NCBI GenBank assembly: GCA_009731375.1
Contig: BJOX01000269.1
Coordinates: forward strand, 636,364-700,363
Origin: Paulinella micropora
Taxonomy: Eukaryota > Cercozoa > Imbricatea > Euglyphida
Direction of reading: 5' to 3'
Length of the DNA: 64,000 nt
In this document: positions 10,611 through 19,169 of the stretch, one piece after another
How the letters are laid out: each line of letters starts with the position of its first letter
Position numbering within the stretch: the stretch's first letter is position 1
Position numbers and translations under genes: made by a program
Notes under the pieces: generated by a model
Databases searched by the model: none
Told to the model about the DNA's origin: nothing
Seen by the model: only the letters and a program-made list of their open reading frames with translations

Positions 10611-11069
10611 GGCGGGTGCTCCACTACCCATCCTCGCGCCGCCTGAAGAAGAGGGTGGCGCTGAGAGTCCGCTTAGCGGGTCGCGGCGTGGTCTGCTAGG
10701 GGTGCCAGCACTGCCGATCGTGAGAAGCACAGGAACGTGAGCGTGGCGAACAGTGCGCACTGTTGGCCCCGGGGGCCGAGCCCTACCCCCCATCACTCGT
10801 GGTCGAAGGGCAGCCGTTGTCCGGCGCTGAACACTTCGAACTCGTGCCGGAGCCCCGGCCCCGCCGTCTGGTATGCCAGGCCGCCCGGGATCGGCCGCAG
10901 GAAGCTAGTGTTGGCCATGCGTCGTCCCTGCTACTCACACACACACTTCTCTCCCCTTTCCCCTGCCAGTGCCGCCCGCTGGCCACCACGCACACGCTCC
11001 GAGTGGCGGCGGGCGCAACCCCCGGCCGCCCCGCCCCCTGGAGGACGGCGGCAGCCGGGGGGCGGGGCG

Positions 11070-11070
<1 letters not shown>

Positions 11071-11131
<61 letters not shown>
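11071..11131. repeat. Poly-G tract of about 60 bases
   Basis: An almost pure G run lies upstream of the gene starting at 11215. It is much longer than functional G-tracts usually are. It resembles the homopolymers that border assembly gaps elsewhere in the window, so it may be an artefact. Confidence 0.8.
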
Positions 11132-11132
<1 letters not shown>

Positions 11133-11214
11133 CGGGGCGATGCGGGGGGCTGAACACTGCGCGGCTCTGTGGTAAGGTCAGTAAAAGAAAAAGGAAGCCT
11201 GCTGCTCCTTGGCC

Positions 11215-12399
11215 ATGTCCGACCAGGGGAGGCCGTCCAAAAGGAGATGGGCCGGCTGCGAACGCGAGGAGGGCGCCCCCTCCAGTCCTGCCCGTGCACC
11301 CAGCGACACTTCTACGCACAGTCTCGCAGCGGCCGCGCAGGCCGGGCAGCCGCCGGCCCCGCCGAGTCCAGCTATTGCCCCCCGCCGCTAGTACCATTCC
11401 CATCACAAATGGTAAGTACACTTGGTACTGTCCCCACTACGTGTTGGCTCGGCTCCCCGTCTACAATCTCTTAGGGCGGACTGCCGGAGCCCTTGAACAG
11501 GACGAAGAAATCGACTTGGCCTGCTCTGAAGTGGAAGGACTGAATGCAGTGATCGAGCGAGAAGTCCGGAACTACGAGCGTAACCTGGTGCACTGCTTGC
11601 GACGTTGCCTCGCTAGCGTGGTAACCGCAGCCACGTTAGGGGAGGGTATGACCAGAAATCTTCCTTGCCACCCTTCATTCCCCCCTACGTGCAATACTTG
11701 CCAGAGCTGGTGCTGAGCAGTGTGGCCGAACCCCTAGTCCCGCTAGCTGACTGGCATGCTAGGCTGCGTTGCCTGCAGTACCTGGGCCTGGACGAGACGT
11801 TTTTCTTGGCTCTGATCGAGCCGCTGCAAGATCTTTGGGAGTTTCTCAGGTTCACCGACGGGGCGCTTCAAGCACAGGTGACGCGAGACCAGCAAGCCAA
11901 GCCTTTTAAGTCGTGGTTTTCTTCTTCTCTTCCGGATGGCTACCTTCAACTACAGACAGCAGAGCAGGCCGAGTGGGTGCCAGGGTCATTGGAGCGATCG
12001 CGCGAGGCGGAAATGTCGCCTCTGCCTATCAAGGAAAGCAAGCAGCCGTTGGAGGTCGTGCTGGCACTCCTGGATGCCAAGGTGATTGACGGGCCGTTGG
12101 GAGCCTTGCTGGCGCTGGCGCAGAAGCTCCGAGCCTTCCTGACAGCGCAGCGCATAGCGCAGCTCACAGCGGCGGCGCCCACGGGCGGGCGGGGCAGGTT
12201 GGCACCGCCAGCTTCTCAATTGAAGACGTAAGTGGATGCCCTGCAGAGGGAACTCGTCCCCTACGTGCAGGCGGCTAATTTCTATAAGGCGGCGTTGCAG
12301 CGGGAGCCCCCGGCGCAGAGGACCCTGGCGCAGAGGAGGAATGGGAGCAAACCCCCGCTTGGCTCTGCTGGTCCCGAGAGCATCGGCCTAGACAAATAA
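11215..12399 (+). CDS. Unknown protein, paralogous start to the next gene
   Basis: The start is the ATG in 'GGCCATGTCCGACCAG'. Its context and first codons ('MSDQGRPSKRR') match those of the gene at 12886 ('MASQRPAKRV'), so the two are likely paralogues at least at the 5' end. The central part ('YVLARLPVYNLLGRTAGAL', 'VEREV'-type helices) is joined to the C-terminal part ('AEPLVPLADWHARLRCLQY') by a 59-nt GT-AG intron at 11646-11704 that restores the frame exactly. A frameshift or further intron is needed near 11385. An in-frame TAA at 12229-12231 splits a heptad-like helix ('QLKT' then 'VDALQREL'), and the frame continues to TAA at about 12397. No family recognised. Confidence 0.45.
11646..11704 (+). 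other. Candidate 59-nt spliceosomal intron
   Basis: The donor is GAGG|GTATGA and the acceptor CTTGCCAG|AG. Removal joins codon position 1 to positions 2-3 (Gly-Glu, then Glu-Leu-Val) and links two frames that are otherwise both open and coding-like. The short length suggests compact introns in this genome. Confidence 0.45.
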
Positions 12400-12885
12400 T
12401 CGGCACGGACACCTAGGCACAAAGAAGCAGGACGGTGGTGTGGGGTTGGGGCTAATTGCGGTTAGCTCTGATTAAAAGGCAAAGTCTGTACAAAGCGCGT
12501 GCTGGCGGAATGAGCAGGCAGGAAGAACCTGTTTTTCCCCAGGTCGCAAGGTTGGACGGTCCCCAGCTGACCGCCAATCCGCAGCACAGATCTCAGCGGG
12601 TGGGGAGCGAGGGGTTGTGCCGGAGAGCCAAGCCAAGAACCGAGCATGTAGCCCGGCCGGAGCTGGAGGCTCAGACCGTGGGGGCGCGGAAAGCCCCCCA
12701 CCCTCCGGCGAGGGGAGAACGAACGCCCCGCCCAAACACTACCGGCCCCGGGGCGGGAGGGGGGAGGAGGGGGGACGGGCGTGCACCGAGGGGCCGTGCC
12801 GCGGCCGGGAGGGGTGGGGACGGGGCGCGCCGCGGCTCGGCTGCCAGATACGAAAAAGAACCGCAGATCCTTGTGCTACTCGGCC

Positions 12886-13658
12886 ATGGCTAGCCAGCGG
12901 CCGGCCAAAAGGGTCTGCACTAGCTGTGCACGCAACGGGGGTGCGAGCGGTGAAACAGTGCCAGAGGACGACGTGGCTAGCGAGCTACGACGTCGCCGAG
13001 ATAACGCACAGCGTTTGAAACAGCCATCCGGGCCAAGCTACAAGAGGAAATGATGCAGTTACATGCCAGGATCGGTTTGTTGCAACGGCGTGTCGCCAGG
13101 TTGCAAAGGGCGCCCGGTGCTACCAAGCACAACGTACCAACACCGGGGCCGATTCAGAAGATGCGGGACATGGAATCTGAACTGCTAGCTGCTATCCGGA
13201 CCAACGATACCGCTTACCGGAAGGGAGTTCTTCAGACCACGAGAGAGAGATGGCAAAAAGAATGGAAGGAGTGGTGGGAGTGGGCTCAGAAGAACGTAAC
13301 GTCTGGGTACGAAGTGTACGTGGCGCAAGCCAAAGGAACCTGGGAAACCGAGCTGGCTGTCTTCTCGCGGCGGACAGGTACCAGACTGTATTACAGTGAC
13401 CGAGAGGCTAACTTGCAGCAAGCTTTCGGCCCGTGGTTAGCACAGTGGTCCCAGTGGTGGGAAAAAGACGAGACACAGGATGCGCTGCCGGGGCTAGCAC
13501 TGCCGGACGCTGCGCATGAGCTAAGACAAAGGAAAGGCGAAGAAGAACAGGTGGTAAAGTACCTGATCAGCCTGGGTGCACAGCACCGGGAAGAACGAGA
13601 GGCGGCGGCGCGGCTCGAGCTGCAGCAGAGCGGGCAGGAACCACCGCGAGGACCCTGA
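12886..13658 (+). CDS. Unknown coiled-coil protein, one frameshift
   Basis: The start is the ATG in 'CGGCCATGGCTAGCCAG', homologous to the start at 11215. The N-terminus has 'PAKRVCTSCARNGG'. Then comes a basic helix ('ASELRRRRDNAQR') that runs, after a one-base frameshift near 13015, into 'AKLQEEMMQLHARIGLLQRR', an arrangement reminiscent of a bZIP basic region plus zipper. A Trp-rich middle follows ('WQKEWKEWWEWAQKN', 'PWLAQWSQWWEKD'), then a charged C-terminal helix. It ends in TGA 13656-13658. The bZIP suggestion is weak because the Asn-to-Arg spacing does not fit exactly. No firm family. Confidence 0.5.
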
Positions 13659-14156
13659 GACCAAACTGGCTGTCACGGCGCGGCAGGTAGCGGGCCGGCC
13701 GAATGAAGCAGCGGGCCTAGCACGTTAATCCTAACCCTAACCATCAATCTGTCTCCTCGCCCCTTTGGCCTCGAGGGGATCCCAGCGACAGGGTGCTCAC
13801 CTCCCCCCCCTACCCTAGCCCCTGGGGCCCCGCTCCCACGCACGGCCGGAATCTGCTCTGCTCGGGGATGGCACACAGGAGGAAGCTAGCACTACTTGGA
13901 CAAGCTGAGCCTTTTATTATTTTTACCAGAACCAACCTGCTGCCCCCGCCGGTAGTCAAGTGCTCCGTGGGCCAGCCTGGGGGGCGGGAGGAGGGCGCCG
14001 CCGGGGGACCGTGCTGTTAGTAGTTCAGGGGTACTAAGCGCACAGCCGTCCCTGTAGGGTATTTCTTCAAACAGACCATGGGGAGGAGGCAAACTGTTTG
14101 CTCAAAAATCGGGTCCAGAAATAACAAGCCACTGCCCGTGAAGTTCATCGGCGGAT
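13659..14156. other. Intergenic region with short telomere-like sequence
   Basis: I see no convincing gene. 'CCTAACCCTAACC' at about 13729-13741 is two units of the TTAGGG-type telomere repeat on the complementary strand. The rest is C-rich, then moderately AT-rich around 13910-13930. Confidence 0.5.
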
Positions 14157-14370
14157 TTGGACTTTGAAAAAATTACTGGGGCAAGCGTTGTACAGAATGC
14201 CACAGGAAGAGCACTTCATCGGTACGGCCTGCGCCCACTCTACGCGGAACACACCTGTCGCACTCAATGCGTGTGTGTGCAGGCAGGACAGCCCAAGAAG
14301 CAGAAGCGCGACGGGGAGGGCCTAGCTAGCATGGGAGCACACGAAGACAAGGAACATGGCGGACGGGACG

Positions 14371-14645
14371 GCGCGGGAGAGGAAGATGACGAGGAAGGCT
14401 TCTCCGTGGAGGCAAAACGGCCCGTGCTTGGTGGTTTGGATGGGGGAGATGAATACCAGACAGGAGACAGCGCGGGAGAGGAAGATGACGAGGAAGGCTT
14501 CTCCGTGGAGGCAAAACGGCCCGTGCTTGGTGGTTTGGATGGGGGAGATGAATACCAGACAGGAGACAGCGCGGGAGAGGAAGATGACGAGGAAGGCTTC
14601 TCCGTGGTGGTTTGGATGGGGGAGATGAATACCAGACAGGAGACA
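14371..14645 (+). repeat. 99-bp coding tandem repeats
   Basis: Unit starts at 14371, 14470 and 14569 give a period of 99 bp, equal to 33 codons. A 77-bp partial unit runs to 14645, having lost 22 bp. The first two units are nearly identical, which indicates recent duplication. Confidence 0.85.
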
Positions 14646-14673
14646 GCGCGGGTGAGGAAGACGACGAAGAAGA

Positions 14674-14772
14674 CGGCGTGGACCCATGGACCGCGCGTAG
14701 AAAAGAGGGCCTGGACCCACGGACCGCGCGTAGAAAAGAGGGCGTGGACCCACGGACCGCGCTTATGGAATT
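14674..14772 (+). repeat. 33-bp coding tandem repeats
   Basis: There are three units beginning at about 14674, 14707 and 14740, each containing GTGGACCCACGGACCGCG with minor variation. They encode a 'DPRTARRKEG' type motif in the frame that continues downstream. Confidence 0.8.
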
Positions 14773-15272
14773 CAACGCAGAGGAAGAATAGGTCAAACAA
14801 GGCCTGAAGGCGCCCACGCCCGCCCAGATCCGACAATTCACGTGGGAGGACCAGGGTACACTGCAGAGGTTTCGGTCGAGGCTGGATGCAAATCTGAGGG
14901 AACTGCTCACGCGGAAAGGAATGGCCTTTCCAGAAGTCACTTTCCTGTTTGGGCCGCTGTATCTCTGGCTGCGGCTGTCGAGATGTAAGCAAATGAGCCC
15001 CACTGACGGCGTATGGTACAAAACCGTTGACGTGGTGCAGATGGGGGTCGACTACAGTGTGCCACGCCAGGGGCACTGTCATCGCTTGTTACAGGAGCTA
15101 GCCGTGGCCCTGACTGAAATCCCTGCTCTGAAAAACCGCCGTGTCTATTACCAGTCTGCCACAGGGGAGACAGGAAGGAATTTTCTGCAAAAACTGCCAT
15201 GGCTCATGTCTGTTTTCTTCTTCCTGCAGGGCCCCCGAGAAGCCCGCCCGACGGCGGCGCCCTCGCGCGGGT

Positions 15273-15305
<33 letters not shown>

Positions 15306-15399
15306 CGGGNNNNNNNNNNTTAGCCTGGCAGAGGGAAAAAGAGATGAGTACCCTGGCAGAGGCTAGCTTTCTGCCGCCCAAGCACACTCCGAGTCTGGT

Positions 15400-15572
15400 G
15401 CTGATCGCTGTACTTGCCGGTAAAAGAATTCTAGGGCCGTGAACCGCTCTGGGCAGAGGAGGCTCCCCTAGCCAGCACCGGGACCCCGGCCCTCGGTACT
15501 GTATTAAAAACCGCTCTCACCTCTTTCAGTGTGTGCAAGTTCCTTTTTTTTAATCAGGACCAAAACCTTCAG
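15400..15572. repeat. Segmental duplication copy 1 (H3 3' flank)
   Basis: The flank downstream of H3, including 'TATTAAAAACCGCTCTCACCTC', is repeated at about 18395-18552 ('TATTAAAACCGCTGTCACCTC'). The two copies also share 'GTACTT.C.GGTAAAA' and 'GGGACCCCGGCC'-type sequence, so the duplicated block covers the 3' end of the neighbouring gene, the spacer and H3. Confidence 0.75.
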
Positions 15573-16007
15573 TTACTTAGGTACAATGAAGTCGCCAGGC
15601 GAGCGCTCACCCCGGATGCGACGCGCCAAACGGATGTCGTTGGTTTTGACGGTGATGCGCTTGGCATGGATGGCACACACCTGTGCATCTTCGAACAAGT
15701 GCACCAGGTAATCCTCCGCGGCCTCCTGCAAAGCGAGGATCGCCACGGACTGGAAGCGCAGGTCCGTCTTGAAATCCTGGGCGATCTCCCGGATGAGGCG
15801 GGCGAAGGGTAGTTTGCGCAGCAGCAGGTCAGTCGACTTCTGGAAGCGACTGACCTCGCGCAGGGCCACGGTACCAGGGCGGTAGCGGTAGGGCTTCTTG
15901 ACTCCACCACCGACGGCGGCGGTCTTGCGTGCGGCCTTGGTAGCCAGTTGCCTGCGCGAGCCTTGGCCGCCGGTGCTCTTGCGTGCGGTCTGCTTGGTGC
16001 GGGCCAT
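15573..16007 (-). CDS. Histone H3 variant
   Basis: The 144-residue product has the start '[14 protein letters not shown]' and the complete histone fold: '[11 protein letters not shown]', '[20 protein letters not shown]', 'FKTDLRFQS', 'AIHAKRITV', '[10 protein letters not shown]'. It would pack with H4 in nucleosomes. K4, K9, K23, K27, K36 and K37 of the tail are present. Position 14 is Gln and position 18 is Arg where Lys is usual. P30 and T32 of the canonical tail are also changed. The protein carries a nine-residue C-terminal extension ('SPGDFIVPK') beyond the normal end and stops at TAA. It is intronless and convergent with the gene ending at 15442. A damaged duplicate lies at 18550-18880. 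It is probably a divergent or replacement-type variant; the core is well conserved. Confidence 0.93.
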   Translation of the reverse strand: MARTKQTARKSTGGQGSRRQLATKAARKTAAVGGGVKKPYRYRPGTVALREVSRFQKSTDLLLRKLPFARLIREIAQDFKTDLRFQSVAILALQEAAEDYLVHLFEDAQVCAIHAKRITVKTNDIRLARRIRGERSPGDFIVPK

Positions 16008-16286
16008 CGTAGTGCTTGTGCTTACGAACTGTAGAGACAGAGGAATTCTGTCTGGCTAGCTGCTCTCGACGAGGGGGAGTGTGGGCGCGCGCGTCCACGT
16101 GCCACGCGCGCGGCCGGCTCGCGCCGTCATCTGGCGCATGCCCTCGGCAGGCGCCCCCCCCCGCGCGCGCACGGCGCACGCCGCCGGTCGCGCTCTCAGC
16201 CGGTGCGTGTCCTCCCCCCACGCGTGCTTCACGGGCGGCCGCTCCGGCAGAGCGCACGTGGTGGACAGGCCGGGGGGAGCCGTGCC

Positions 16287-16600
16287 GGCGCCAGGCATGC
16301 GTGTCCCCCTCCCCCCACGACCCTGCGGTCGGCGTCACGCGCCGGCGCCAGGCGTGCGTGTCCCCCTCCCCCCACGACCCTGCGGTCGGCGCCACGCGCG
16401 TGCCGGGGGCCTGCGCCCTTCCCCCCCGGGGGGGGGGGGGGGGNNNNNNNNNNNNNNNNNNNNNNNNNNNNNNNNNNNNNNNNNNNNNNNNNNNNNNNNN
16501 NNNNNNNNNNNNNNNNNNNNNNNNNNNNNNNNNNNNNNNNNNNNNNNNNNNNNNNNNNNNNNNNTCCCCCCCACACCCCGCGGTCGGCGTCACGTGCCGG
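16287..16600. repeat. ~57-bp tandem repeats interrupted by a gap
   Basis: Units containing CGTGTCCCCCTCCCCCCACG then CCCTGCGGTCGGCG begin at about 16287 and 16344. Another partial unit follows the gap (16444-16564). The array lies upstream of the H3 gene. The GC-rich region 16040-16287 holds no convincing gene. Confidence 0.7.
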
Positions 16601-16741
16601 GCGGGGCGCGCGTGGCTCTTTCCCCTTTCGGCCCGCCGCGGACCCACGCCACTACCAAAGTCGCACCTTCTACCCCACACACAACCGGCGGGCTGCCCTC
16701 GACCGACCGGCAAGCCAGGAACGGACTGCTCTCGTAGGCCC

Positions 16742-17960
16742 ATGCCGCCGCGCGTACCTATTTTCGCCCGGTTCTTCCACGCCCGCCGGACCCGCCAGAG
16801 CCAGGGCGAGGTCAGGGCCGGGAAGTCGGGGTCTCCCTCCACCAGCCTGGGGCAGTACAACGAGTTTGGCGAGCTAGACACTATCCACCGTGAGCTCTAC
16901 TCTACCGTGCTCTTTGTGCTCCGCGTCGCCTTCCCCGTGGCCTGGAGCGCGGACGCGACGCCCGTGGGCGCGAGGCGGGACCTGCAGGTCCGGAACCAGT
17001 TGTTCCGCACGGTCGCGCGCGCTGCACCTGCTGACCGGCGCAGCAGCCGACGAGCTGGCGCCGCAAGTCTGTACCAACTCGACCCCTGCCTCGCAGCGGC
17101 GGCACGTCTGGTACATCTCCTGCCCCCTGGCAGTCAGCCTCGGCCAGCTGTACCAGGTGTACCTGTTCGTCTGCCACGCGCTAGCCCGTGGCGCCGCCGC
17201 CCTGCTAGCAGCGGGGGTGGCGGGCGGGGAGCTGAACTGGTTCGACGTATTCGACGTGGTCCGGCTCCTGGACGAATGCTACGTCGCGCCCTGGCCCCCG
17301 GGCACCGTGAACCGGGTCTATGTCGCGCGGCACGGCGGCCTGGAGCTCGTAGGCGAGTACCTCACCACCGTCGTGCACCCGGCACCGTCCTGGCTGCGGC
17401 CGAACGAGGGCGACGTCCTGCCGCGTATCAACACCGTGCACTGGATGTACACCTTGCTGCAAACCCTCGGCCGCGCGGCGGACCGCCTGGCCGGCCGGCA
17501 CGGCCTGTCCGACGGGGACCTGGCGCTGCTCCGGGAACGCTACCACCTGGGCGTCGGCCAGCTAGGGGATTGGTTCGAGTACTTCGTACCGGAAAGCAGC
17601 CCGTCCTTCTGCGCGGCGCTGCAGGCCGAATTGGAGTGCGGCCTGCACTTTAGGCCCGCGAAAGCGTTCCGCCTGGCGAACGGCGGCGTACTAGTCATGA
17701 GCGCCAACCAGGGCGGCAGCCGAGACTGCAGGGTGCTGACCGCCAGCGTGCTCTGGTTGACCACACTCGCGGAAAATCCCGACGACACCTTCACCAAGAC
17801 TACGGCCGCTCCTTGCTGCAGTCTCTGGCCAAGCTGCGCGTTGGGCTCTGTACGCCCGACGCCACCGGCTTCCAGCTGGTGGCGGGAACGGAGGGCCTGC
17901 TGGCAGCGATCCGTGCGCTCGCGCAAAGACTCCGCCCTGATTGCAATGACGAGAGAGTGA
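16742..17960 (+). CDS. Unknown protein, two frameshifts
   Basis: The start is ATG 16742 ('MPPRVPIFARFFHARR'). The protein looks globular and largely helical ('YISCPLAVSLGQLYQVYLFV', 'LNWFDVFDVVRLLDECYVA', 'LGDWFEYFVPE'). One frameshift near 17020 and another near 17800 are needed to keep coding composition; after the second the better frame continues 'LLQSLAKLRVGLCTP'. One frame ends at TGA 17958-17960, the other runs to about 18127. No signal peptide, membrane segment or known motif. I cannot assign a family. Confidence 0.5.
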
Positions 17961-18127
17961 ACGGGGACCTCAGCTCCAGCGGCCTCCTACCAACTGTTCC
18001 GGCGTGTGTGCAGCCTCATAGGCCGGCCCGGGAGCCCGGAGCCTCTGGCGGACGGCGGCTCGGTCAGCCAGCGTGCCGAGCGAGCCTGACTTCTGTCCCT
18101 TGTAGCCAAGGGAGGGGACGGAGCTAG

Positions 18128-18552
18128 CAGCAGGACAGACATTTGGCCGGTGCCTGACTCTTGGCAAAACGTAGGACCCAAGGGCCAGAACTTGGCTGTG
18201 GTACGAGGTTAGGTACTGTCCTTAAAAGTCTGCCGGCTTTGCTGATGCTGCCACTGCCACCGGGGGAGGGGCCGCGGTCTTCGCTCTCCAGTGGACCCTG
18301 GGGAAGTGCAGGTTGTACTGCTAGCCCGGCGGCCAAGCAAAGGTGGCCACTGTGTGTTAGCTTTGGGCAGCCAGGCACTTGTGTGCTGGTCGACGTACTT
18401 ACAGGTAAAATGACTCAGACCCTGAACCGCTCTGTGCGGAGGGAGGGGGCTCCGGGGCCAGCTCCGGGGACCCCGGCCGTCTTATTAAAACCGCTGTCAC
18501 CTCCTCTGGCCGCGCGTGTGCACCTTCCTTTTTTAAGCAGAACCCAAACTGA
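18128..18552. repeat. Intergenic region containing duplication copy 2
   Basis: From about 18340 the sequence parallels 15360-15572, including a remnant of the 3' end of the gene that precedes H3 ('VLVDVLTGK', compare 'VLIAVLAGK') and the 'TTAAAACCGCTGTCACCTCC' spacer. 18128-18340 shows no convincing gene. Confidence 0.6.
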
Positions 18553-18880
18553 TTACTTAGGTACAATGCAGCCACCAGTCGAGCTCTCACCCCGTGTGCA
18601 AGGCGGCAGACGGAGGCGCCAAACGGATGTCGTGGGGTGTTGACGGTGATGCGCTTGGCCTGGATGGCACACACTTGTGCCTCTTTGCACAAGTGCACGA
18701 GGTAGTCCGCGGCGGTCTCCTGCAACGTGAGGATCGCTACCGATCGAAAGCGCGGGTCCGTCTTGAAATCCTGTGCGATCTCCCGGCTGAGGCGTGCGAA
18801 AGGGTAGTTTGCGCAGCAGCAGGTCGGTAGACTGCTCGAAGCAAAGCGGGAGCTGCTCCCTGCGCAAGCACATGCGAAAG
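18550..18880 (-). pseudogene. Histone H3 pseudogene (truncated duplicate)
   Basis: Matches to the H3 gene at 15573 include '[19 protein letters not shown]' and '[15 protein letters not shown]', with the same terminal 'IVPK' and TAA. There is a frameshift after 'RITVNT', substitutions in the core (for example 'LFED' to 'LCKE'), and the N-terminal half is lost at a poly-G/N gap beginning near 18888. It is non-functional as it stands. Confidence 0.88.
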
Positions 18881-18884
18881 TGTG

Positions 18885-18887
<3 letters not shown>

Positions 18888-18916
<29 letters not shown>

Positions 18917-19157
18917 AAANNNNNNNNNNNNNNNNNNNNNNNNNNNNNNNNNNNNNNNNNNNNNNNNNNNNNNNNNNNNNNNNNNNNNNNNNNNNNNNNN
19001 NNNNNNNNNNNNNNNNNNNNNNNNNNNNNNNNNNNNNNNNNNNNNNNNNNNNNNNNNNNNNNNNNNNNNNNNNNNNNNNNNNNNNNNNNNNNNNNNNNNN
19101 NNNNNNNNNNNNNNNNNNNNNNNNNNNNNNNNNNNNNNNNNNNGGGGGGGGGGGGGG
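18888..19157. other. Poly-G flanked assembly gap
   Basis: A G-run at 18888-18915 and another at 19144-19157 enclose 223 N. The 5' half of the H3 copy and the start of the next gene may lie in or beyond this gap. Confidence 0.9.
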
Positions 19158-19169
19158 AAAGATGTGAAG

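Larger units (their letters stand above)
14157..15442 (+). pseudogene. Acidic-repeat protein with internal UAG
   Basis: The frame opens near 14157; an acceptor-like GTGTGTGCAG at 14271-14280 suggests the real N-terminus may be spliced. A basic NLS-like stretch ('QPKKQKRDGEG') precedes about three 99-bp repeats encoding 'GEEDDEEGFSVEAKRPV' plus a Gly/Asp linker (14371-14645). The third repeat has a 22-bp deletion that shifts the frame. Three 33-bp repeats follow (14674-14770). In the shifted frame an in-frame TAG at 14789-14791 is followed by about 150 ordinary codons ('PTPAQIRQFTWEDQGTLQ', 'YSVPRQGHCHRLLQELAVA'), then a poly-G gap, then a C-terminus ending in TGA 15440-15442. No known family. 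Confidence 0.45.

Noticed and set aside
9801-11421. Poly-Pro, poly-Gly and poly-Arg open frames across G/C homopolymers
   Set aside because: Homopolymer translation next to gaps, open in all frames.
12228-12248. A ~19-20-nt mini-intron (GTAAGT...CTGCAG) at the UAA in the gene at 11215
   Set aside because: Splicing it moves into a frame that looks non-coding, whereas the unspliced frame continues a heptad-like helix.
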